A stretch of 64,000 nt of DNA from Epiperipatus broadwayi (Eukaryota > Onychophora > Udeonychophora > Euonychophora > Peripatidae): assembly GCA_028023455.1 (NCBI GenBank), contig JAQFVV010011399.1:1-64000 (forward strand), written 5' to 3'. Below the pieces are notes generated by a model that worked only from the letters and a program-made list of their open reading frames with translations, did not search any database and was not told the origin of the DNA. A program made the translations under genes and the position numbers. Of the stretch, positions 47,743 to 59,948 are shown piece by piece (positions within the stretch are counted from its first letter, which is position 1; each line of letters starts with the position of its first letter).

Positions 47743-48955
47743 AATGGACAAATTATAAACCTATCAGTGCTTTATCCATGCAAAATTTTTATCAAGATAG
47801 TTAAATCTTACCTACAGTAAACTTTGGAATTAACAAGCAGAATTTAAAAGTAGTTTTAGCACAGTGATTTACACCTAATTATTGGAATAAGTTATAAAAA
47901 GAAACAATGAATATGAGTTGCCAGTATATTTTGGATTACTGGATTATAAAAAGTTATTTAATTCTGTATGCATTTGTTTACTAGATATAGACTCAGGGTA
48001 TTGTCATATTCTGCTAAGTACAGCAACAATTAAAGCACATAGTTGTACTAAGATTAACATTGAAAATGTGTCTGACAGGATGACTCCATATCTCAAAAAA
48101 AAAAATTACAACACATTTGAAATAAATATTTTGTGGATAAAAATGGGAAGCTAAGAGTTAAAAATAAATAGAGATTATTTAAAACATCTAGATTTTACAG
48201 ATGATATAATTATTTGAATATAAAGCTTCACAATTTTAGGAAATATTGCAGGTGTTATCAGATGAAAGTAAAAATAATGGGACTAAAGACAAATTCTAAA
48301 ATGACTACAATAATGTTTAATGGATATTCTCAACATAAGAAAATAAAGTATGATAATGATGACTTAGAAGATGTTAACAACTTCAAATGTCTTGATCAAA
48401 TTAGTAATACAGATGGAAATATTGTGAATGAAATTAATCATAAAATAAAACCTGGATGGCATGTTTTTGGTAGAACTAAATATTAAACAAGAATATGTTT
48501 GAGTGTTTGAACAGAACGATTAATAATAAATGTGTGTTACCAGTTCTTACTAATGAATCAGAGACCTGGTCATTTTATAAAAGAGCAATAGAGAGATTTC
48601 AGACTAGTCAATGAAGTATGGAAAGATGTATGTTAGAAGCAACAAAGGAATGAAAATGAAATACATGCTTAAGATATCAAACAAGTATTACTAACATAAA
48701 TATAAGCATTAAAAAACTAAAATTTGAGCTGACTAGACACATTGATATGATAAATGGACAGTTGCTATACTGGATACAAAGAAATATAATAAAAGATCAC
48801 ATGTGAGATGAATGATTAAATAAAGAACATTGTTGATGTGATGTGGACCAATAAGGCTAGAAATCAGAAACAGATTTAAATGTGGAGAGATCTTCATCCT
48901 GCAATGGACTGATAATAGTTGAAAATGAAGATAATGGTGATGAGGAGGAAAAACA
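47743..48955 (+). mobile_element. RTE-like LINE fragment (family B), second copy
   Basis: Counterpart of 886-2070. RT motif LDFTDDII lies at about 48,190-48,215. An open stretch at 48,214-48,486 covers MKVKIMGLKTNSKMTTIMFNG to PGWHVFGRTKY, followed by CVLPVLT, SETWSF and the C-terminal tail. The end is CAATGGACTGATAATAG plus a GATG-rich tail near 48,940-48,950. Decayed but somewhat less so than copy 1. Confidence 0.8.
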
Positions 48956-51900
48956 TACTTATGATAGTAACATATCATTTCTTAATCTTGTTTTTTTTTG
49001 TTGTCATATTTAATTTATTCTACTTTTTCATTTAATTAAAAATACAATAATTAGAATATAATCATAACATAGGGAAAAATTTGTAAAAATTATATGAATA
49101 TTTAATATACAAACTAATTTATAAATGATGTGGAAGAAAAGTATTTATATGATATATTATTGTTAATATATATTATCTATAGAATATCTCTTTATATGAT
49201 AATAAATTGATAATATATAATGACTGTAGAACATTTTAAAAAAGATATGAAGTAAAAAAAATTGTATTATGCCAAAACTGTTATAGGAAAAGAAATTATT
49301 TTAGTCAAGTTTATAAAAAATTGTAAATGTGATTACCACAGTGGCATAATTAGAATTGTTTGCATCCTCTCATAACATCTTGATTAATAGAAAAAAAATT
49401 AGACACAATTAAAATTTTGTCTTTGGCATCAGCAAATACACTTATAATATTTGCTACATCAAGAAATTTGATTTGATTTTCAATTCATAATAGCTTATTA
49501 ATATTACAGTTTATAAAAACACTGCACTATATAAAATAATTGTCTTAATTCATAATAGTGTAACTGATAGTGTAATTTAGTTAACAGAATTGTTTAAAAT
49601 ATTTTTATTATCTTTAGTTTAGTTAAAATATCATTAAGGGCAGGCTGCAATCATAGTAGTTGGACAAAAATAATTAGAACTGGTTTAATAGGAGAAGCAA
49701 CTGTCTCGCATGCTGAAACGGGATGAATACAAAAATGAGACTTCTTTTTTAATAATTTTTGTCAATGTAATATTGTAAAAATATTTAAATAATACAAAAT
49801 TTTAAAAAAAACATTTGGGAGTTTGTTTAATGAAAAAAAAAATCTTCCCTTTCAACCAACAAAAATTGTTCAAATTTGTATGTGAAGTTTGCATTCATTG
49901 TTAACATTTTCCCAGGCAATTTTCAGATGAAACAAATATATAGAGATAGAAAATATATGCAAAAAAACTAAGGAATCTTTATTTTTCTTAGCTATAAAAT
50001 ATTTCTCAAAAAAGTACCAATATGTTGAAATTCACAAATGATAAAAATTTACAAATGTTATTAAAATGCAAAACTAAAAAAATTTCTTGCTAATGTTTCA
50101 CGAAGATCAGGTTTTTCCACAAAGATTGGAAAGAAAATGTTATTGTTTTGTTTTCTTTAAAAAAGCAAAGTAGGTGGCAATTCCTGAAAATATCTTATAT
50201 TTTTAGGATTTGATGCAAAACAGTTTTGACTTCACAAGCAACTGAAAGAGTTTCTTGTTATTGTATGTGATCTTAAACATTTATTTTTCTTTTGTAAAAA
50301 AAAAATAAGTTTCCTGATACTGCATTGTATTTCAGGGATTTCTTATTAATAACTATATAAACGTGTGATGTTTTGTATGTTAATAGAACACCATTTGATA
50401 ATTCATTAACATTTAGGGTAAAATAAGTATTCTCTTATTTAAATTTAAATATATTGATTATGTTTATAAATGACATTTGAATTAAAACAAGTAATTAGTG
50501 TGACTATAACCACAATAAATTTATGAAGATAATTTTTTTAAATTAACTCGATAATCAGTCAAACAAAATAACAGAAGAGAAAAACTGAATAAATTAATAG
50601 TTATAAGAATGATTCTGTAAAATATAGAAAGAAAAGAGTATTATATAAAAAATAATTTCATTTCAATATATTTTGATTATATAAAATTAATTTTATATAT
50701 TCAGTGAAGCTGAGATATGCTTGTATTAATATAGCAACTGCAGTTATATGTTATTCCCAAAAATTTAATAAACAACAAATAAAATGTTAAAATTTCTAAA
50801 TTTTTCCAATCTCTATTAATTATATTATAGTAGAATTTTTTTATTTTAGTGTGTTCTCAATAAATCTAGGTCATTAGCTGCCATACCCACTTGATGGCGT
50901 TTGCCTATTTGTCCTTATTAATATTAAAATTTCAATTGAGAAAACTCAAGCATTTGTTTTCATTATGATTTTTTTTAAAGTACTGCATTATATTTCTGAG
51001 GAATGTTAATAAGCAACGCAAGATTTACATTATGGATCTATAAAATTCAATCAAAAGTTTAACTCTGTTAATCATGGAGAGCTTTAATATGAAAATGTCC
51101 ATATTCATTAATCTTATCTCTGCCTGATTGTAAAAGCAAATTGAACTGAGCGAAATAACATTATCATAGTATGTAAATGAAATATGTATTTAAACACATA
51201 TTTAATCATTACTGTTAATTTATAATTATGATATATTTATGTTTTATTTAATTGGGGCAAACAAGTGGATCTAATTATGTTAAATCAAATGTAAATACAA
51301 AAAGAAATATATAAAAATGAAATAAATAAAAATGAAAATTATTTATGAATTATTTATAAATTAATTGACTAATTCATATTAAATAAAATCAAAATTTGCT
51401 TGTTATTACCTATCATTAAATGTAACGATTTTAAAACAATAATACACTTGTTGTATTACATGTATATTGTGTTGTGGGAAAAATTTCAATCATTTATATT
51501 GGATCTAAAAAATTTGATTAGTCATAAAATTGAAAAATTACTTTTCTTAATTAAAATATGTAATTGACAAATAATGTTTCCTGATGTTAAAAGATCATAA
51601 AAGAAAACCAACAATATTAAATCACTATTATCAATTTTATTGTAATCTGTATTTAATAATTAGAATTTATGTGTATGTACAGTATAATGGGCATTATGTA
51701 ATAAATAATTAATTTTGATGTCTGTTCTTGAAGTCATTTTTTGGCATTGACAAAATTATATATGGCTATGGATGTCATGTTTTGCTGACCTTTTGTATTA
51801 ATGATTCAAATTGATGCTATGCATATTTCAGTTATTTAATGCTTATTTTTGTAACGCATAACCCACAAAAGTCTAGCATTTATGTTTAAAAATATGAATA

Positions 51901-52060
51901 TGTCACAGGCAAGCATTCTTGCATGACATATCAAGGATTGATGCAGTTTTACATTGATATAGGAGTGCAGCTACCAGTTTCATTTGTCTTTTTAATTATA
52001 TGAATCATTTTTTATCCTCTTGTAATTTAAAGTATTGACTTGAATTTCCTTTCCTTTTTT
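48956..52060. other. Non-coding interval
   Basis: Three kilobases of AT-rich sequence without recognisable genes, RNAs or transposons. Confidence 0.5.
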
Positions 52061-52099
52061 CAGGAATTTTAGTGATCATATTATTTTTAAATCAATATT

Positions 52100-53710
52100 A
52101 TTTAATGTCTGCCAAATGTTCAATATGTTGTGCATTTATACAGAGTAGGGATTACTCTTTAGTGGAAGATTGTTTTCTTATCCTTATTATTTGGTTTTCA
52201 CTCAAGCAATACAAATTTAATGTTAATTTGCCTACCAGTTGCCTAAAAAACTCTGTTAGGGTTTCTCCCCGGATGTTTCAGTACTTTTCTTGTAGCAGCT
52301 GGTATAATAATGCTTCTTGTTTATCCTTGTTGAACGTTTTTATTAAGAAGACTTAATAGTCATCATACATGAATGGGGATTGAAACAAAGACTCACATGT
52401 GACAGTGCATCACCTTGCAAATATCTATAGGCTACAATTAATTTTCCTCCCTCTGATAAATTATTGGCCAAAAAATATAAATTGACTTTTTGTTTGATTG
52501 GTATCTCATTTGTGGATCCTTTAAATGTTTTGTTTTATGAACTGATTAATAGGATTCATTTGTGCATTATTGTTCCTAACATTAACTTCATTTAGGCATT
52601 TATAAGTGGCTTTATTATTTGATTATTGGCAATTTTTATTTCCAATGAAAATTATGTTTTTGCTATCTATTTGGGGTAAATTCCATATTTTTTTGTAAAC
52701 CTCATATGGATCATCAGCGTTAATATGTTGGTTGTCCATACTATTAAATTTTTTTAGGCTAAGGTCTAGTTTTTGCATGTTTAGATCACAATCACTTTCA
52801 GATAGCTTAACGCTTTGACTCTCTTGGACAAGTTTTTCTTTTAATGTTTGGACTTTGTATGAAAACTTAAGATTCTACTTTTTCAAATTTTTGACTCATT
52901 GAGCTGTTCATATTCTCTACTTAATTTTGTATATCACTTTGATTCTCGATTAGTTTATCGAGTGTTATGTTGTGTGAGTTTATCTTCAATCAAATTTTGT
53001 CTAATCCTTATACTATCATTTTCTATACATCTGGCTTTCTTCTCATAATTCTCCAGCTTACAATTTTGCTTTTCCATAGAATAATTTACTTCTAAATGCA
53101 TTTTGTCTATTTCTTTATTGAGTTGTGGTTGGTATTGTTCTTGGTTTTTCACTATTTCAATTTTAAAATTATCATAGGTTTCAATTTTAAAATTATCATA
53201 GGTATGTGTCATTTCAATGAATTTCTCATCAATTTTGTTTTCTATTTGTTTCACAAATTCAGTGAGTCTAACTTGACACTTTTGATCTTTTTCATCAATA
53301 TCTTTTTTTATTTCTTCTTTTAATTCCGCATTTTTTTATATATTCTCAGATAAATCAGCAAGCACTGTTTATCCATTTCATTAGATACATCAGTTTTCAA
53401 ATCAGCACTCTGATTTTCTATTTTACTAGACAAATCAGCACTCAAGTTCATAAACATTTGTTGCATCATTATCATCATCTGGTTGAAGTGGAATCATTGG
53501 TGTCCAGTTTCCTCCTTCCTTTGTGTTTCTTGAAATTGGATTATCTCTGAGATAGTACCATGAGATATTTCAACTTTCTGTTCTACTATATTTTCAAAAG
53601 TAAAAGTTTTTAATCTATCCCTAATAGAAGTTTACATCTTAATTTCCTTGCAAGATTCTTTATTAATTTCTAACTCCATTGCCTTGATTTTATTCCCAGT
53701 TATTGTCTAG
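52100..53710 (-). mobile_element. Decayed LTR-retroelement gag with coiled-coil N-terminus
   Basis: Minus-strand reading. From about 53,700 to 52,780 a long, lysine- and glutamate-rich coiled coil can be followed, with one unbroken stretch at 53,254-52,955 (MKQIENKIDEKFIEMTH). Near 52,710-52,640 comes DPYEVYKKIWNLPQ. Near 52,340-52,200 a capsid-like region KDKQEALLYQLLQEKY then GETLTEFFRQLVGKL resembles the major homology area of retroelement Gag proteins. Stops and shifts show decay. No pol was found within 2 kb downstream on that strand, and no LTR pair was proven. On the minus strand TGGTAGAGACCC near 54,065-54,076 might be a primer-binding site, unconfirmed. Confidence 0.5.
53155..53202. 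repeat. 24-bp perfect tandem duplication
   Basis: TTTCAATTTTAAAATTATCATAGG occurs twice back to back. In the gag-like minus-strand frame this is an in-frame 8-residue repeat (YDNFKIET/YDNFKIEI). Confidence 0.95.
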
Positions 53711-53731
53711 ATATCTTACAGATAAATATAC

Positions 53732-53733
<2 letters not shown>

Positions 53734-53766
<33 letters not shown>
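53734..53766. repeat. AT microsatellite
   Basis: Uninterrupted AT dinucleotide run of about 33 bp. Confidence 0.9.
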
Positions 53767-53770
<4 letters not shown>

Positions 53771-56220
53771 TTAGTATCTTTATCTGTAAAATAGTTTTAT
53801 GCAAGTTTATCTCCAACTAATTCTTTCTATACATTTTAAGTAATTTGATAGGACTTGCAGACTTTCCTGCTGTCATACACTTAACATGAGTTACAACTTA
53901 ATTTTTATTTGTCATTTTGTTTGTTTATTTATTTAACATGCTACTTTATGTCTTACTTTGGCTGAATACATGACTAATTTATTAGCATCTGTTTATTGCT
54001 GTTTGTCTACTTTCCATACATCTCATATTAGAATAATTAGCATATCATAATATAATCGTTTTGGGTCTCTACCATTTGGTGCTTGACATAACAGGATGCA
54101 CCAAAACTTGTAAACTTAAAACATATAATTCAAACCCAATGATTGGATGCACCATGTGTTTTGGGATGGACTATTGTAACCTTAATAAATGACATTCAAA
54201 CCCAATGATTGGATACCATGCATAATGGAATAAGATGTATATTGCCATACTCTTACTCAAGAGTCCCACAGATTTTGGACAGCATACATAAAAGGACAAT
54301 CTTTTTTCCACAACGTGTACCTAACTACTGTTGACCATTTGGTCTTCATAATAATGCATTAAACCTAATAAGATAAGTCAGTTATCTGATGATTTACCTG
54401 TGCTTTATGAAATGGATCCCTGATAATTACAGATGAAGTGGGATGGAATTCACTTTTACATGACTTCCTTTACTTCACCTCTCCTTGATCCTCATTGTGC
54501 CACAAAGTTTAAACTCAGGAAGAATGTACACATACTCTATTTCAAGGTATATTATTTTGGTTTACAAGTTCATGGGATATGTATATGTGTGATGGATTGG
54601 AAAATAAATAAAGTAACGCGATTAATTTAATTTAATCTCTAATATTTAACAAAATAATTGTGATAATGGCTCTTATTCATGATTGTTTTATAACAAACTG
54701 ATATATTTATTTAGTATTTGATAATTATATAGGTATGATCATCCTTCATATATATTCATCAACTAATTACTAACCCATACCTTTAACCCTTATGAAGGAT
54801 GGTCACTTATCATTCTAACTTAACAATTTTAAATTTACATTGAAGACAATTTAAAAAAAAGAAATCTATATTTTAAGTTAAATTAACTCTGCTAACTAAA
54901 ATTTTTACCATCAGTTGCTCAGTAATTTCTGATCCGTCTATCTATATTTTATAATTCGTTGAAGGTTATTATATTTTGAACCCCCTCTTATTCTGGTGTC
55001 ACATAAATCTATGATAGATGAGAAGTTACTCATACTTTCTGAATAATGAATAATTAAGTTAATTGAACATAAACATCAAACATAAAAAAACATTTTAACT
55101 GCCAATGTGTGAGCACTTAATATTAAATAAAAATAAAATCTCATCTTTCAAGTCACTACATTAATGTAGTGATTGGCAAGAAAGTAGAGAAGGAATACTT
55201 AAATTTTATTATTAAATGAAAAATAAAAAAATTGAATTGATTTCTCCCTTCCCTCTTGAATAGTTGATGGTTGGATGAATTGACTCGGTTTCAAAAGAAA
55301 CCAATTTAAAGTGAAATAAAAACTTGAAAAAATTATAGAAATATAATTTGAGACGTTAATCCAATGTAGTCTAGCCATAGATCAATGTATTGTAGTCAAT
55401 TGTGAAATATCTGAGTATCCTTGCCCTTAGGGAGTTCCTTTGAATGAACTGGATGATAGTTCATCAGACAATCTTCGGTCGTCATCTGGATCTTCATGGT
55501 GGTGACTCAAACTCTTTTATAACTCTTTCCCATGCTGAATTTCTTTCTTTGATTGTAGTGTGTTGTAGATCTTTTTACTTGTGTGATCATTCTGAGGTTA
55601 ATTTGAAAAGATAATATCTGTAATCATGTTTGTATGATCAGCAGTTCCACCTCCACAATGTTTGATGGCTTCCTAGCCATGCATGAAATTGCTTTTTATA
55701 GTCTATAATTTGGATTAAAATATATGCTTTATAGAATTTGATAGTAGGTTCTTGAACTAACTTTTTCAAGTTGTAATTATAGTGACTTATGAACTCTGTT
55801 GATGATAATGAAGATGTGCTAACTTTAACTTATAGAAATCTAGGAAGTACATTTTAAGCTGCTCTATTTTGTCTTATCTTTCACTGATTGAGGTATGAGT
55901 TTCAAATCCATGCTCTTATTTTCATTGTGGTGTCATTTAATTATGTATAGAATTTTCTGCCAGATTAATAAAAATAAACAAAAAAAAAAGCTTTAGCATT
56001 AATGAATTTTTTCTTTTGTTTTTCAAGGTTTTTATTTGCTTGCATTTATAGGATTGTTATATATATATATATATGTAATTCAGCATTGTCAACAATATTA
56101 TTTTAACTGACAATTTTACATACAGTTAATTGAAATATATTTAATAATATGCTTGTGATTATGTTGGTACGTTTAGTCTTTAAGATGAGTGTCCGAGGTG
56201 AGTTTTGTGTCTACAGATTA
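53767..56220. other. Non-coding interval
   Basis: No gene recognised. It contains an imperfect direct repeat (ATTCAAACCCAATGATTGGAT at about 54,127 and 54,189) and a 20-bp perfect palindrome at 55,153-55,172. Around 55,370-55,720 the sequence is less AT-rich but was not identified. Confidence 0.5.
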
Positions 56221-56224
56221 ATGT

Positions 56225-57273
56225 ATTCTTACAATTCAATCAATATATATAAATCCATCTACTATATATGAATCTATGGTTGCACTTCCAACTGTACAAA
56301 TCATCCAAAGTACAAAATTTATAAAGGCATTGCATTATTAAAATATGTATAGACTAAATTAAAAACGAATATTTTATATTAGAGACTACATAGTTATGCT
56401 TTTAGAATCACATTTATTTTCAATAAACAATATAATCAAAATGATATTTCTAAAAATAAGTCTCAAAGAGGGCAATAGATTTTGCATGAGTCATTAACAA
56501 ATAAAAACAAATGTGTACATATATTTCTTACAGCAAACATTTTAAATTTTTTTTAAAATATAATTTGCCTTATTTTGGTAATATTTATAATATAACTTTG
56601 CTACTTTAGAATATAAGCTATAAATCACTAGCAAATATCTATTTATTAAAGTTATAAATAGATTTTAATTTGTAAATTCTTTACTATAAACTGTAATTAA
56701 ATAGTGCTACCACAAAAATGCAATAATTTTTGGATATATAAATTTAATTTGTACACTTTCTAAAAAATTACCAAACACTATTAATATAATTTTACTTGAC
56801 ATTTTATATCTTCACATTACTAATTCCATCTGGGTAACTAATTGAATCATAAGTTTCACAATAACCAGGCAGGCTGTCAAATAAATGAATCCATCCAGAT
56901 TTTATTAAATAATAAGTCTAAAATTTTTTGATGGCAGTCTTTTTTATTATGCCTATTTAACCACAGGAATTGTTATATGTATTCAAGTTTACGCAAAAAT
57001 GATTTTCATTATGAGGCAATTACCATCAGTTTGAAGAATAAATAAGCTTCATTTGATTGAAATTGAAGAAACCATTTTATTTTGCTCTTCTATCAAAACT
57101 TTATTTCACTGCTATAAAATATTAAATATATAATTACTTAAAGAGACTATAACAAGTAAGATAATATACTGCTGCATTCATTTATTTTTAATGTGAGCAA
57201 TCACTATATTAAAATGTTTGTGATTGCACAGAATTTGTAGGCAAAAATCCGAGAGTGAAAATAATTACACCTC
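56225..57273 (-). repeat. Segmental duplication block D, 3' flank of locus 3
   Basis: The distal part, 56,225-56,920, matches 29,105-29,875 at locus 2. The gene-proximal part, about 57,160-57,240, matches the 3' flank of locus 1. It therefore bridges the two and shows that all three loci derive from one ancestor that included 3' sequence. Confidence 0.7.
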
Positions 57274-58710
57274 TCAAGATAGTAAAACAGCAATGTTTAC
57301 AACCTCCTGATTAGTAAAATGTTCGTTTTCATGAGTTTCCCAATCACTTTTAACAATTGCTTTATAACCACACAATCGACAACTAAATACTTGATTAATA
57401 ATTAAAGAGTTTTCAGTTGTATTTTTTAAGTCATTATAAAAAAGCATTTTGTTTTTACACAAATTGGAATTTAAAGATTTATCTTTTCCATGTACACAGT
57501 CATGAATTTTAAAACTATCATTACTTGAAGTTTCAAATCCAAATGAACTGCACTGAAAAGCTGGTTCTAATGTGTGTATTTTTAAGTGATTTCTGTCAAA
57601 ATTCTTGAAATTACCTAAATTGCATGAAAATAATTGTCTTTCTGTATGTCTTCTTTCATGAATTTTGAAATGACATTTCAAATATGTTTGATAGTCACAC
57701 AAAATGAATTGTAATGTTTTTTCTCCTGTATGCATTCTTTCATGCAGTTTAAAACTACTTTTACTTGTGATCTTATATTCACATAAACTACACTGAAAAG
57801 GCTTTTCTGCTGTATGTATCCTTTCATATACCAATGACCTGCTTTTTTCTACTGTATGTATTTTTTCATGCACTAGTAAATGGTGCTTTTCTGTAGCTTT
57901 GAAATCACAGAAATTACATTGAAAATGCTTTTCTCCTGTATGTGTTCTTTCATGCAGTTTTAAATGGTCTTTTCGTGCAGTCTTATACTCACATAAACTA
58001 CATTGTAAAAGGTTTTCGCCTGTATGTCTTCTTTCATGCAGTTTTAAATAACGCTTTTGTGCAGTTTTGAATCCACAGAAATTACACTTAAAAGGCTTTT
58101 CTCCTGTATGTGTTCTTTCATGCACTATAAAATTGTACTTTTCAGCAGTTTTGAATCCACAGAATTTACATTGAAAAGGCTTTTCCCCTGTATGTCTTTT
58201 TTCATGAACTTTTAAAGTGTATTTTTCAGCAGCACTGAATCCACAAAAATTACATTGAAAAGGCTTTACTCCTTTATGTGTTCTTTCATGCCGTTGTAAA
58301 TTGGGTTTTCGTGCAGTCTTATATTCACAGAAACTACATTGTAAAAGGTTTTCACCTGTATGTGTTCTTTCATGCAGTATTAAACTGCGCTTTTCTGCAG
58401 TTTCAAATATACAGAAATTACATTCAAAGGGTTTTTCTCCTGTATGTGTTCTTTCATGTTGGTTTAAATGGTGCTTTTGTGCAGCCTTATATTCACACAA
58501 ATTACATTGAAATAGCTTTTCTCCTGTATGTCTTCTTTTATGCAGTATTAAACTGCACTGTTGGGTAGTTTTGAATGCACACAAACTACATTGGTAAAGC
58601 TTTTCTCCTCTATGTATCATTTCATGCAGTTTTCCATTACTTTTGTTTGCACTTATATTTGCATAAACTGCATTTGAAACATTTTTTTCTGTATGTGTTA
58701 TGTCATGCAT
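57274..58710 (-). CDS. C2H2 zinc-finger protein, about 11 intact fingers plus variant C-terminus (locus 3)
   Basis: Presumed nuclear DNA-binding protein. The frame is open to a stop just above 58,749. The first ATG is at 58,710 (MHDITHTEKN), in the end of a worn finger. After one more worn finger come nine intact C2H2 fingers from YQCSLCAFKTT to FQCNFCDFKATEKHHLLVHEKIH. A shortened finger lacking its CxxC half (RSLVYERIH) follows, then FQCSLCEYKITSKSSFKLHERMH, then three worn fingers. The end is a variant terminal finger FSCRLCGYKAIVKSDWETHENEH and tail FTNQEVVNIAVLLS, stopping at 57,274-57,276. This terminal module is conserved in locus 1. It is the only one of the three paralogues with an unbroken frame to the C-terminus, hence the likeliest functional gene. 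No other domain is visible. Confidence 0.85.
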   Translation of the reverse strand: MHDITHTEKNVSNAVYANISANKSNGKLHEMIHRGEKLYQCSLCAFKTTQQCSLILHKRRHTGEKLFQCNLCEYKAAQKHHLNQHERTHTGEKPFECNFCIFETAEKRSLILHERTHTGENLLQCSFCEYKTARKPNLQRHERTHKGVKPFQCNFCGFSAAEKYTLKVHEKRHTGEKPFQCKFCGFKTAEKYNFIVHERTHTGEKPFKCNFCGFKTAQKRYLKLHERRHTGENLLQCSLCEYKTARKDHLKLHERTHTGEKHFQCNFCDFKATEKHHLLVHEKIHTVEKSRSLVYERIHTAEKPFQCSLCEYKITSKSSFKLHERMHTGEKTLQFILCDYQTYLKCHFKIHERRHTERQLFSCNLGNFKNFDRNHLKIHTLEPAFQCSSFGFETSSNDSFKIHDCVHGKDKSLNSNLCKNKMLFYNDLKNTTENSLIINQVFSCRLCGYKAIVKSDWETHENEHFTNQEVVNIAVLLS

Positions 58711-59100
58711 TGTCAAACTTCCCTTTGCACCAGTTTTATATTCACACAAATTACAATGTGAAGTATTTTTTTTCTCTTATTTTCTTTTGTGTACTGAGAA
58801 ACTATTTTTACCTAGTCAAATTCAGACAATTTACATTGAAAAGATTTTTTTCTCCATGTGTTTTATCTGTATTCTAAAATTTCTTCTTTCAGCAGTCCAT
58901 ACAAAATACATTAAATTTTTTTTTATTCATTTGCATCCTTAAATTTTCCTTACAAATAGTCTTCAGTTCACACCAACTAGATTGAATAAGTTTTTTTCCT
59001 CTGTATTGGTTAATGTTTTTTTTATAAATATTTTATAAAAACTTTTGAATTCACACAATGTGTAATAAATAACTTTTTTATACTATAATAACTTTTTCTA
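58711..59100 (-). pseudogene. Decayed N-terminal zinc fingers of locus 3
   Basis: Minus-strand finger remnants with stops (around 58,750, 58,830, 58,890 and 58,960), parallel to those upstream of loci 1 and 2. Confidence 0.65.
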
Positions 59101-59418
59101 TAATTTTAGTTTTACCAAAAGACATATGGATATAGTTATTTATCTTTCCTATACATTTATTCTTTTATATGGCTTCTTTCATGATTACTCAAGTTTTTTA
59201 TTCTTATAAAGATTTCCCTCCCCCTCATAATCACAAAAATTAATTTCCAGTTTTCCCATACTATATATTCAGAAGGATGAGGCTTTTATAATATCGCAAA
59301 TAGTGATACAATGATAAAACTAACATTTTATGGATTATATTACTTTAAATATATTGTTGAACAAATGTTATTATTCAGGAAAATTATTTTCTATGAAAAT
59401 ATTTTGTGAAGTTTTATA

Positions 59419-59609
59419 ATATATTCATAACTGGATTCCAAGAGATTGTAAAAACCCAGAAAGAGACCACATGTGAGATGGGTGGATGAAATAAGAAAGT
59501 GTGCAGGGGTGATGTGGAGAGCAGAAGCTAAAGATCGGAGATGTATTGAACTTGGAGAGACCTTCATCCTGCAGTAGATTGATAATGGTTGATGATGATA
59601 TATTCATAA
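59419..59609 (+). mobile_element. 5'-truncated LINE family B insertion with perfect 12-bp target duplication
   Basis: The insert at 59,431-59,597 is 167 bp. It encodes the LINE C-terminus RPHVRWVDEIRKCAGVMW, then GETFILQ and a stop, and ends GATAATGGTTGATGATG. It is flanked on both sides by ATATATTCATAA (59,419-59,430 and 59,598-59,609). The locus 2 paralogue lacks it. It shows that a family B source was active after the locus 2/3 duplication. Confidence 0.9.
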
Positions 59610-59921
59610 AATATATTTCCATTTTAAATATATGTTTAAACATGTTATAATCACTTCTCTTTATCTGACCAACATTTCTTTAATTCAAAACTGCTTGGCT
59701 TTATTTTAGTAGTTCTTAATTTCACAACATTTTTGTACAAATAAGTAATGTGTTAGTCTTCATCATCTACAATTATGCTGTTAAGGAATATTGTTTTGAT
59801 TAGAAGTGCTACAATCCCAGCATGAATATCAAGACTTTATTAATTCTATAATCAATGTGTTTTGTATTTCAATCATAGGTTTGTTTTTACCAAACATCAT
59901 TCTCCTTTTCCATATCTTAGA

Positions 59922-59948
59922 CCTAAGCAAAACAAAAAAATATGAATC
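59922..59948 (-). promoter_or_regulatory. Conserved candidate 3' splice site, locus 3
   Basis: On the minus strand TTTTTTTGTTTTGCTTAG is followed by GTCTAAGATATGGAAAAGG, with AG at 59,924-59,923. Same context as loci 1 and 2. Confidence 0.6.

Noticed and set aside
53096-53323. Hydrophobic + strand frame opposite the gag-like coiled coil
   Set aside because: Phenylalanine-rich complement of the lysine/glutamate-rich minus-strand frame.
54060-54420. Possible LTR and primer-binding site for the gag-like element at 52.1-53.7 kb
   Set aside because: No second LTR copy found; the primer-site match is short.
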